A stretch of DNA of 64,000 nt from assembly GCA_004102645.1 (NCBI GenBank), contig CP034928.1, positions 558,001-622,000 of the forward strand. Direction: 5' to 3'. The translations under genes were made by a program, and so were the position numbers. The notes under the pieces are model-generated. The model did not search any database. It saw nothing but the letters and a program-made list of their open reading frames with translations, and was not told where the DNA came from. Shown here one piece after another: positions 33,496-40,517 of the stretch. The first letter of the stretch is position 1, and each line of letters begins with the position of its first letter. The DNA is from Candidatus Bipolaricaulis sibiricus (GTDB lineage: Bacteria; Bipolaricaulota; Bipolaricaulia; Bipolaricaulales; Bipolaricaulaceae).

Positions 33496-34559
33496 CCTTC
33501 CTCCTTGACCTCGAGGGTCGATTCGTCGCCGAGGAACGCCGAGGATGGCCTTCCCATTGGCAGACGAACACGCGCGCCCCGGCCGAGCACCGCTCCCACG
33601 ATCCTTGCTCCCTGCTCGACCCGGGCGCCGTCCATGAGGATCGTGTCGGCGACCGTGGCCTCGCGGACCACGGCCCGCGGTCCGACCGCGACGTGGGGGC
33701 CGACGGTGGACCGTTCGATGACCGCCTCCTCTCCGACGACCGCGGGCCCGATCACCCGGCTCGCCACGACCCGCGCTCCACGCTCGATCACGACCAGGCC
33801 CTCCAAGCTCGAGTTCCCGTCCACCTCTCCCTCGACCCGAGGTTCGATCCCGGCGAGGAGAAGCCGGTTCGCCGCGAGGAGGTCGGCTGGGCGCCCCACG
33901 TCCTGCCACCACCCGCGGACCTCGAACGGGAGCACGGGGTGACCACGGTCGACGAGCCACTGCAGGCAGTCGGTGAGCTCGAGCTCGCCGCGGAACGAGG
34001 GCTTCACCTCCCGCGCCGCCTGGAACAGGAGCGGGGTGAACGCGTACGCGCCGACGATCGCGAGGTCGCTCGGCGGGTGCTCCGGCTTCTCCACGAGGCG
34101 GACGAGCCGACCGTCCTCGATCACCGCGACCCCGAACCGGCGCGGATCCTCCACCCGCCGCAGGGTGACCACCGCCGCCGGGCTCTGGGAACGGAAGAGG
34201 CTCACCACGCCCGTGATTCCCCCCTGGAGGAGGTTGTCCCCGAGGTAGACGAGGAACGGGCCGTTCCCCAAGTAGGACTGGGCGCAGAGGACGGCGTGGG
34301 CGAGGCCCCGCGCCTCGGGCTGCACAACGTACGTCAGCCGGAGTCCGACTCGGCTTCCGTCGCCCAGTCGCTCCTGGAACTGACCCTCCACGCTCGGGCT
34401 GACCACGATCGCCACGTCGCGGATTCCGGCCTCCCGCACCGCGGCGAGGGCGTGCTCGACGACGGGCTTCCCCGCCACGGGGAGGAGGTGCTTGGCCTGG
34501 GTGTGGGTGAACGGGCGGAGCCGCGTCCCCTCCCCACCGCACAACACGACGGCCTTCAT
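33492..34559 (-). CDS. Glucose-1-phosphate thymidylyltransferase-like (long form with beta-helix)
   Basis: A 355-residue sugar-nucleotidyltransferase. KAVVLCGGEGTRLRPFTHTQ carries the GGxGTRL-RP signature, KHLLPVAGKPVVEHAL the base/sugar loop, and YLGDNLLQGGI a metal Asp. The C-terminal third is a left-handed beta-helix (VIGPAVVGEEAVIERSTVGP). This matches the long RmlA-like archaeal/bacterial type rather than RfbA. The last 30 residues are unusual (PMGRPSSAFLGDESTLEVKE). The start at 34559 has TAGAAT 10 nt upstream. Confidence 0.88.
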   Translation of the reverse strand: MKAVVLCGGEGTRLRPFTHTQAKHLLPVAGKPVVEHALAAVREAGIRDVAIVVSPSVEGQFQERLGDGSRVGLRLTYVVQPEARGLAHAVLCAQSYLGNGPFLVYLGDNLLQGGITGVVSLFRSQSPAAVVTLRRVEDPRRFGVAVIEDGRLVRLVEKPEHPPSDLAIVGAYAFTPLLFQAAREVKPSFRGELELTDCLQWLVDRGHPVLPFEVRGWWQDVGRPADLLAANRLLLAGIEPRVEGEVDGNSSLEGLVVIERGARVVASRVIGPAVVGEEAVIERSTVGPHVAVGPRAVVREATVADTILMDGARVEQGARIVGAVLGRGARVRLPMGRPSSAFLGDESTLEVKEEG

Positions 34560-34569
34560 CGTGGAACCC

Positions 34570-34617
34570 ATTCTAGCCAAATCCCCGATCCCCCGGGGCC
34601 CTGGGGTCAGCTACGCT
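34570..34617. promoter_or_regulatory. Divergent -10 boxes for the nucleotidyltransferase and TatT-like genes
   Basis: On the minus strand TAGAAT (34570-34575) is 10 nt before the ATG at 34559. On the plus strand TACGCT (34612-34617) is 8 nt before the ATG at 34626. Both spacings suggest leaderless or nearly leaderless mRNAs. Confidence 0.4.
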
Positions 34618-34625
34618 TCGCTGCC

Positions 34626-35438
34626 ATGATAGGGAGAGCACTTTCGTTGCTGGTGGCCGCAGCACTGGGTTGGGCAGGGTGGGCGCAATCGGCGACGGAC
34701 CTCCTCGCGGAGGCGGAGGCCCTGTTTCCCGTGCGCCATGAGCCGGCGAACCTCGAGCGGCTGATCGCGGTCCACGAAGCCCTGCTCGCCGACGACCCGG
34801 GGAACCCCGCGACCCTCGCCCGGCTCGCGCAGCTGTGGTACGAGCGGTCGACGCTCGTGCCCGAGAAGGACAAGGAAACCGTGCTCCGCACGGCGGCGGG
34901 CTACGGGTTCCGTTCCCTGGGGCTCGCGGGCCTCGACGAGGGACTCCGCCTGTCGGACGACGGGCTGCGCGCGCTCGTCGCCGAGGCAACCGATCCGGCG
35001 ACGATCCTCTGGACCGCGCACAGCCTGGGGCTCGTCCTCGGGCGGATGAACCCGCTGTCGGCCATCCCGCACCGCAACAAGGTCCGGATCATGTACGACC
35101 GGGTGATCGAGCTCGACCCGGCGTACTGGGGCGGCTCGGCTCCCCAAGCGGTGGGGGCGCTTCTCGCCAACCTGTCGGACTACGGGATTCTGTTCGGGGT
35201 CAAGCTGGCGGACGCCAAGTTCTACTTCGAGTGGGCGATCCTCCTCGACCCCACCTATCTCGAGAACCACCTGGCCTACGCATGGGAGTACGCCCGGCGG
35301 GCGAAGGACCGCGCCCTGTTCGAGGAGCTGCTCCGCCACATCCTAGAGGCCCCGATCGGGAACTGGCCCTTCTGGAACCGGCACGCCAAGGAGAAGGCCG
35401 CCGAGTACCTGGCGGACGTGGATCGGCTGTTCAGGTGA
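34626..35438 (+). CDS. TatT-like TRAP-transporter-associated protein, secreted
   Basis: A 270-residue protein with a signal peptide (RALSLLVAAALGWAGWAQS) and helical repeats after it. VIELDPAYWGGSAPQAVGAL and YFEWAILLDPTYLENHLAYA match the TPR-like TatT family first seen with TRAP transporters in Treponema. TatT trimers are thought to form a ligand channel with a binding protein in the periplasm. No TRAP P, Q or M genes are in the window. It is convergent with the ABC ATPase gene and overlaps it by 8 nt. Confidence 0.75.
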   Translation: MIGRALSLLVAAALGWAGWAQSATDLLAEAEALFPVRHEPANLERLIAVHEALLADDPGNPATLARLAQLWYERSTLVPEKDKETVLRTAAGYGFRSLGLAGLDEGLRLSDDGLRALVAEATDPATILWTAHSLGLVLGRMNPLSAIPHRNKVRIMYDRVIELDPAYWGGSAPQAVGALLANLSDYGILFGVKLADAKFYFEWAILLDPTYLENHLAYAWEYARRAKDRALFEELLRHILEAPIGNWPFWNRHAKEKAAEYLADVDRLFR

Positions 35439-36204
35439 TCGCGGGGAGAACGGCCCGCGGCCCATCCCCCGCTCCCACGACGACGAACGGGATCCCGTAG
35501 GCCTGCTCGAGGGGCTGCGGCGCTACCACGTCGTGGGGATCGCCGAGGGCGAGGACCTGCCCGCGGGCGAACAGGGCCACCCGGTCGGCGTAGAGCAGGG
35601 CGTTGTTCGGGGAGTGGGAGGTGACGACCACGCCCAGTCCCCCCCGCACGAGCTCGCCGGTGGCGCGGAGCACGCGATGCTGGTTCGCTGGGTCGAGGTG
35701 GGCGTCGGGCTCGTCGAGGAGGAGGAACGAGGCTCCCTGGGCCAATCCCCGCGCCACGAGGACCAGCCGGCGCTCGCCACCGCTCAGCGTGTAGTAGGGC
35801 CGGTTCCGAAACTCCTCGAGGCCGAGCTCGGCGAGGGCCGCATCCGCAGCGCTGCGGTCCCTCGCGCCGGGTTGGCTCAGCCAGCGCACGTAGGGGGCGC
35901 GACCCATGAGGACGACCTCCCACGCCGTGAAGTTGAACGGCGGCTCGTGGAACTGGGGAACGTACCCGACCGCCCGCGCCCGCTCCCGGGGGGAGAACGC
36001 GGCCAGCGATCGGCCGTCGAGCGAGACGGTCCCCCCCTGCGGCGCGCGCAGGCCGCCCAGGCAGTCGAGGAACGTCGTCTTTCCGCTTCCGTTGGGGCCA
36101 AGGAGGAACGCGGTCTCCCCGGAGCGGACCTCGAGCGAGATCCCCTGGAGGACGGGGTGCTCCGCGACGTACGCGAAGACGAGGTTCTGGGCGTGCAGCC
36201 TCAC
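35431..36204 (-). CDS. ABC transporter ATP-binding protein, FecE/BtuD type
   Basis: A 257-residue ABC ATPase: Walker A LLGPNGSGKTTFL, Q-loop near YVPQFHEPP, signature YTLSGGERRLVLVARGLAQG, Walker B FLLLDEPDAHLD, H-loop VVTSHSPNNAL. It fits importers for iron chelates or corrinoids. The GTG at 36204 overlaps the permease stop by 4 nt. It is the last gene of the five-gene PadR unit. Confidence 0.92.
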   Translation of the reverse strand: MRLHAQNLVFAYVAEHPVLQGISLEVRSGETAFLLGPNGSGKTTFLDCLGGLRAPQGGTVSLDGRSLAAFSPRERARAVGYVPQFHEPPFNFTAWEVVLMGRAPYVRWLSQPGARDRSAADAALAELGLEEFRNRPYYTLSGGERRLVLVARGLAQGASFLLLDEPDAHLDPANQHRVLRATGELVRGGLGVVVTSHSPNNALLYADRVALFARGQVLALGDPHDVVAPQPLEQAYGIPFVVVGAGDGPRAVLPAIT

Positions 36205-37190
36205 CGCCAACCTCCCCGCTCGCGCAGGAACCTCAGGAACAGGACGAGGAACAGGGGCGCCCCGAGGAGGCCGGTGAGCACCCCGAGCGGAATCTCCGCC
36301 GTGAGGAGGGTCCGGGCGAGCGTGTCGAGGGCGACGACGAGCGCGGCCCCCAGCCCGGCGGCGGCGGGGAGGAGCCGGGCGTAGTCGGGCCCGACCACCG
36401 CCCGCGCGGCGTGAGGCACCAGGAGGCCGACCCAGCCCACCATCCCGCTCACCGAGACCGCGGAGGCGACGAGCAGCGTTCCCATCCCCACCACGAGGAA
36501 CCGCATCGGCCGCACCCGGACGCCGAGGGCCTCGCCCTCGGGGTCGGCGAGGGTGAGGAGGTTCAGCCGCCACCGGGCGAGAAGGAAGAACGCCAGCCCG
36601 ATCCCCGACGCGACCCCGAGGGGCACGAGGTCGTAGACGCGCACCGACCCCAGCCCCCCGAGGAGCCAGTACGTGATCGCGGGGAGCGTCCCCAACGGGT
36701 CGGCGGTGTACTTCACGATCCCCAAGACAGCGGACAGGAACGAGTCCACGAGGACCCCAGCGATGACGAGGACGAGCACGCCCGCCCCGAACGCCCACCC
36801 GAGGAGCGCGGTCAGGGCGACCCCCGCGAGCCCGCCGGCGAACGCGAGGGCCTGGACCATCGCCGGCTGGGGAAAGAGGAGGAGGGCGAGGGCCGCGCCG
36901 AGCCCGGCGCCCGAGCTCACCCCGAGGAGCCGCCCCTCGACGAGGGGGTTTCGGAACACCCCCTGGTACACCGCCCCCGCCACGGCAAGGTTCGCCCCGA
37001 CGAGCGCTGCGGCCCCGATCCGCGGGAGGCGGATGCGGAGGATGAGCTGCCGGACGACCTCCGCCACCTCGCCTCCCGTGAGGGCGGCGAACACCTCCCC
37101 CGGAGAGATGGGGTACCGCCCGACCATGAGGGCGAGGAACGCCACGGGCAGGGGGAGGAGAAGGAACGCCCAGGTGAGGCGGGACCGCAT
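36201..37190 (-). CDS. FecCD/BtuC-family ABC permease
   Basis: A 329-residue permease with about ten hydrophobic helices. RLPRIGAAALVGANLAVAGA and VYQGVFRNPLVEGRLLGVSS are classic FecCD blocks, with GMVGWVGLLVPHAARAVVGP near the C-terminus. A homodimer would form the channel. Both ends overlap neighbours by 4 nt. Confidence 0.93.
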   Translation of the reverse strand: MRSRLTWAFLLLPLPVAFLALMVGRYPISPGEVFAALTGGEVAEVVRQLILRIRLPRIGAAALVGANLAVAGAVYQGVFRNPLVEGRLLGVSSGAGLGAALALLLFPQPAMVQALAFAGGLAGVALTALLGWAFGAGVLVLVIAGVLVDSFLSAVLGIVKYTADPLGTLPAITYWLLGGLGSVRVYDLVPLGVASGIGLAFFLLARWRLNLLTLADPEGEALGVRVRPMRFLVVGMGTLLVASAVSVSGMVGWVGLLVPHAARAVVGPDYARLLPAAAGLGAALVVALDTLARTLLTAEIPLGVLTGLLGAPLFLVLFLRFLRERGGWR

Positions 37191-38191
37191 CAGGTGCCGA
37201 GAAGGGCCGCCACGGCGTCGGGGGAGAGCTCGATCCCGTAGAAGTCCTGGTAGAACCGGATCACCTCGGCTGCGAGGTCGAGGCCGGTCGCGCCGGGGTG
37301 GAGGGTCTCGGCGAGCCACAGGAGCCCCAGGACGACCTCCGGCCCGGGGATGTCCCACGGGGCGAGGAACTCCGGGAACCGGTGGACCCGCCCGGTGCGG
37401 ACCGCGGTCACCGCGCCCCAGATCGGGTCGGCGAAGAAGTCGGCCGGCCGCGCGCGGCTGTAGGCGGGGACGAGAATCACCTCGGGATTCCACACCAGGA
37501 TCTGCTCCCCGTCGACCCGCTGCCAGAACAGGCCCGGCCGCGGGGCGAGTGCCTTGCCGAGCGGAATCCCGCCCGCGAGCTCGATGATCACGTTTTGGAT
37601 TACGTCCCCGGCGTAGACGTTCGGCACCGTGTAGGCGGTGAAGTAGACCCGCGGTCGCGGGGACCGGCCGCCCATCGCGTCGGCCACGGTGGCCACGAGA
37701 CCCCAGAACCGGCGAACGAGCTCGTGGGCCCGCTCGTCCCGCCCCAGTACCTGGCCGGTGAGGAGAAGGGCCTCCGCCACCCCGTCCAGGGTCTCGGGGT
37801 AGTAGAGGACGGTGGGGATCCCGACCTCGGCGAGGAGCGAGGCCAGGCCCTCCCCGTGGACGACCGAGCTCGCGAGGACGACGTCCGGCCGGAGGGTGAC
37901 GAGCGCCTCCACCGTCGGCTTCACGGGAAGCTCCTTCGCCCGGTAGTTCGGGTCGAGCCCGGCGAGGGCACCCTGGGCCACGGGGTCGGTGGGCAGGCTC
38001 GCGAAGTACGCCCCGACGAGGCGATCGGCATCCCCCAGGACGTAGACCATCCAGCTCGCCCCGCTGTGGAGGGACACGACCCGCGACACGACCGGGGGCA
38101 GTTGGACCTCCCGCCCCACCTGGTCCACAACGCTGCGGCCCGCGAGGGGGACTGAAACCATCGCCAGAACGACGAGCGCACGTCGGATCAT
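37190..38191 (-). CDS. Periplasmic binding protein for the FecCD-type transporter (copy 1)
   Basis: A 333-residue class III binding protein with signal peptide (RRALVVLAMVSVPLAG). The first lobe begins RSVVDQVGREVQLPPVVSRV; VEALVTLRPDVVLASS and ILVWNPEVILVPAYSRARPA mark the two lobes. It ends in the helix FYQDFYGIELSPDAVAALL. It is 30-35 percent similar by eye to the second binding protein directly upstream. Its ligand (iron chelate, heme or corrinoid) is not visible. Confidence 0.88.
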   Translation of the reverse strand: MIRRALVVLAMVSVPLAGRSVVDQVGREVQLPPVVSRVVSLHSGASWMVYVLGDADRLVGAYFASLPTDPVAQGALAGLDPNYRAKELPVKPTVEALVTLRPDVVLASSVVHGEGLASLLAEVGIPTVLYYPETLDGVAEALLLTGQVLGRDERAHELVRRFWGLVATVADAMGGRSPRPRVYFTAYTVPNVYAGDVIQNVIIELAGGIPLGKALAPRPGLFWQRVDGEQILVWNPEVILVPAYSRARPADFFADPIWGAVTAVRTGRVHRFPEFLAPWDIPGPEVVLGLLWLAETLHPGATGLDLAAEVIRFYQDFYGIELSPDAVAALLGT

Positions 38192-39180
38192 GGCCCGATG
38201 ATAGCGGCGAGCTCGCCTTCGGTTAGCTCGACCCCGTAGAACTCCCGGTAGAAGCGGGTCGCCACCTCCGCGAGCGACGAGGACCGCGTCCCGGGGTGGA
38301 GAAGCTCGGCCAGCCACACGATCCCCAGCGCCGACTCGGGGATCGGGTTGTCCCACGCGAACAGGAGCTGGGGCATCTTGTGGACCCGGCCCGCCCGCAC
38401 CGCGGCGAGCGCCGCGAACACGGGGTCGTCAAGGAACGTCGCCGGTGTCACCCCCCCGTAGGAGGCGATCACGATCACATCTGGATTCCAGAGGAGGATC
38501 TGCTCTGCGCTCACGTTCTGCCACGCTGCCCCCGCGAGGTCGCCCGCCGCGGGCTGCCCACCGGCAAGGGCGAGGAGCTGGGTCTGGTACATCCCCACCG
38601 CCGCCACACGCAGGGGCTCGGTGCCGACGAACAGAACGCGGGGCAGGGCGTCCGTGGGCCCTCCCTGGCCTGCTCCCGCTACGACCTCGTCGAAGAACGC
38701 GACGAGCCGGCGGCTCGTCTCCTCGCGGCCGAGGACCTCGCCCGTGAGCTGGGTCGCCTCGCGGACCCCGGCGAACGTCTCTGCGGCGTAGATCACCGTG
38801 GGGATACCCACATCGGAGAGGAGGTCGGCGAGCTTCCCGTGGCGGGTTCCCCCCACGACGAGGTCGGCACGGAGCGCGACGAGCGTCTCTGCCGTCACGT
38901 CGCCGGGGAACACCTTGGCCTCCCACCCCGGGTCGAGGCGCGCCAGGACCCCACGGGCGAGGGGCGACTCGGGGACGCCCAGATACCGCGCGCCGACGAC
39001 GCGGTCCCCGGCCCCCAGCGCGTACAGGTACGCCGTGGCCACGCCGAACGCGCTCGCCACCCGCTCTGGATGCTCGGGAACGACCACGGTCCGTCCGGCC
39101 TGGTCGATCACGGTGCGGCCTCCGGCCCACCCCCCAACCACGAACGCGAAAACGATCAGCCCGACAACGATCCCCTTCAT
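38188..39180 (-). CDS. Periplasmic binding protein for the FecCD-type transporter (copy 2)
   Basis: A 330-residue class III binding protein with signal peptide (GIVVGLIVFAFVVGGWAGG) and RTVIDQAGRTVVVPEHPERV. TAETLVALRADLVVGGTRHG and ILLWNPDVIVIASYGGVTPA mark the lobes; FYREFYGVELTEGELAAIIG ends it. It shares layout with copy 1 but differs in the pocket-region sequence, so the two may bind different ligands for one permease. Confidence 0.88.
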   Translation of the reverse strand: MKGIVVGLIVFAFVVGGWAGGRTVIDQAGRTVVVPEHPERVASAFGVATAYLYALGAGDRVVGARYLGVPESPLARGVLARLDPGWEAKVFPGDVTAETLVALRADLVVGGTRHGKLADLLSDVGIPTVIYAAETFAGVREATQLTGEVLGREETSRRLVAFFDEVVAGAGQGGPTDALPRVLFVGTEPLRVAAVGMYQTQLLALAGGQPAAGDLAGAAWQNVSAEQILLWNPDVIVIASYGGVTPATFLDDPVFAALAAVRAGRVHKMPQLLFAWDNPIPESALGIVWLAELLHPGTRSSSLAEVATRFYREFYGVELTEGELAAIIGP

Positions 39181-39692
39181 GCTCCCTCCTTCCGCAGACC
39201 GAACAGCCCTGCAAGCTCGTCCAGCCAGCCCAACCCTGCCTCCACCTGGGACAGCCGATGCCTTCGCACCGCCTCCAGGAACGGATCCCCGCCGGTGCGC
39301 TGGGCGAGGAGCCGCGCCCGGCGGCGACAGAGCGCTTCCCGCTCCTGGGCGATGTAGAGGGCGAGGTGGTCCGGGGCGAACCGGCTCAGGAAGTACAGCC
39401 GCACGAGGAACGCCCCCCGCGCGCGCTGCTGTCCCTCCTGGCCCGACCGGAGCCAGGCGGCAAACCGATTCTCACCCGCTGCGGTCAGGGTGTACACCCG
39501 GCGCGGGGGGGCGTCGGGCACCTTCTCGAGTGCCGCCACGACCTCGCCCCTCTCCTCGAGGCGGCGCAGGGAGGCGTAGAGCTGGCTCGAGGCCACGCGC
39601 CACGCGGAGCCGAGCTCAGCGCGGACCCGCTTCCGCAGGTCGTAGCCGTGGGCCGGACCCAACCGCAGCATCCCGAGAACGAGCTCGTCCAT
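39177..39692 (-). CDS. PadR-family transcriptional regulator
   Basis: A 171-residue protein with an N-terminal winged helix: VLGMLRLGPAHGYDLRKRVR, then SSQLYASLRRLEERGEVVAA and PRRVYTLTAAGENRFAAWL. A C-terminal helical dimerisation domain follows, as in PadR-s1/Vir-like members. It is the first gene of the transporter unit and has a perfect palindrome just before its start codon, so it likely controls itself and the importer. Confidence 0.9.
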   Translation of the reverse strand: MDELVLGMLRLGPAHGYDLRKRVRAELGSAWRVASSQLYASLRRLEERGEVVAALEKVPDAPPRRVYTLTAAGENRFAAWLRSGQEGQQRARGAFLVRLYFLSRFAPDHLALYIAQEREALCRRRARLLAQRTGGDPFLEAVRRHRLSQVEAGLGWLDELAGLFGLRKEGA

Positions 39693-39696
39693 GGTG

Positions 39697-39719
39697 CCCT
39701 ATTCCATGGTGGAATAGGG
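39697..39719. promoter_or_regulatory. Palindromic operator upstream of padR
   Basis: CCCTATTCCA and TGGAATAGGG form a perfect 10 bp inverted repeat with a 3 bp centre, ending 5 nt before the padR start. PadR regulators bind such palindromes. It is also between padR and the divergent cyclodeaminase gene. Confidence 0.7.
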
Positions 39720-39780
39720 AGACGAGGCTACCCGGTCGGGAGCCCGCCGTCCACTACAATGGGACTCCCAGGAGGTGGCG

Positions 39781-40446
39781 ATGGCGGAGGAACCGCTGAG
39801 AGAGAGCACGGTCGAGGGGGTTCTGGAGGCGGTGGCGTCGAGTGAGCCGGTCCCCGGCGGGGGGGCGGTGGCGGCCCTCGCCGGGGCCGCCGCGGCGTCG
39901 CTCCTTGCGATGGTGACCTCCCTCGCCCTGCGCCGGGCCAAGGACACGGCGACGCCCATCGTTCTGAACGCGCTTCTCGAGCGCGCGCACGCTCTGCGGG
40001 AGAGGTTCCTGGAGCTGGCGGACGCTGACGTGGCCGCGTACCGCTCCGTGGCCGACGCCCTGGCGCTGACCCGCGCGACGGACGAGGAGCGGGCGCGGCG
40101 GGCGGAAAGCCTCCAGCGCGCCCTCACCCACGCCGCCGAGGTCCCGCTCGAGACGGCGCGGTGCGCTGTGGACGCCCTCCGGCTGGGGGGGGAGCTGGCC
40201 CCGCTCTGCCCGCGGGTGGCCCACAGCGACCTCGTGACCGCGACCCACCTCGCCCACGCCGCGTGCATGGCCGCGCTCGCCAACGTGGACGCGAACGCGC
40301 TCTCCCTGGATCCGTCCCCCCGCCGGGCTGCCCTCGCCGGCGCGTGCGCCGACCTCGCGGCCGCAGCGCACGCTGGAGTTGACCAGATTCTCGCACCCCT
40401 CGAACCGGCCCTCGGTCGGTGGCGGGCGGGGCCGACTTCGACTTGA
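39781..40446 (+). CDS. ftcD: Formimidoyltetrahydrofolate cyclodeaminase
   Basis: A 221-residue protein of the FTCD_C family, starting with STVEGVLEAVASSEPVPGGG and AVAALAGAAAASLLAMVTSL, then a helical bundle with DADVAAYRSV. It deaminates 5-formimino-THF to 5,10-methenyl-THF after histidine (or purine) degradation. The ATG at 39781 follows AGGAGG. The hut genes are 10 kb away in this window, which supports a histidine-catabolic role. The formiminotransferase domain is not fused here. Confidence 0.88.
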   Translation: MAEEPLRESTVEGVLEAVASSEPVPGGGAVAALAGAAAASLLAMVTSLALRRAKDTATPIVLNALLERAHALRERFLELADADVAAYRSVADALALTRATDEERARRAESLQRALTHAAEVPLETARCAVDALRLGGELAPLCPRVAHSDLVTATHLAHAACMAALANVDANALSLDPSPRRAALAGACADLAAAAHAGVDQILAPLEPALGRWRAGPTST

Positions 40447-40471
40447 CCGGACTCATCGGGAACGCTATAAG
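40443..40471 (+). promoter_or_regulatory. Sigma-70-type promoter for the WD40 gene
   Basis: TTGACC (40443-40448) and TATAAG (40466-40471) with a 17 bp spacer, 47 nt before the ATG at 40518. An AAGGAGG ribosome-binding site precedes that start. This is one of the best classical promoters in the window. Confidence 0.7.
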
Positions 40472-40517
40472 ACGGGCGCGTGCTCGAGCGGAGGCGTGAT
40501 CCTCAAGGAGGCTGTGC

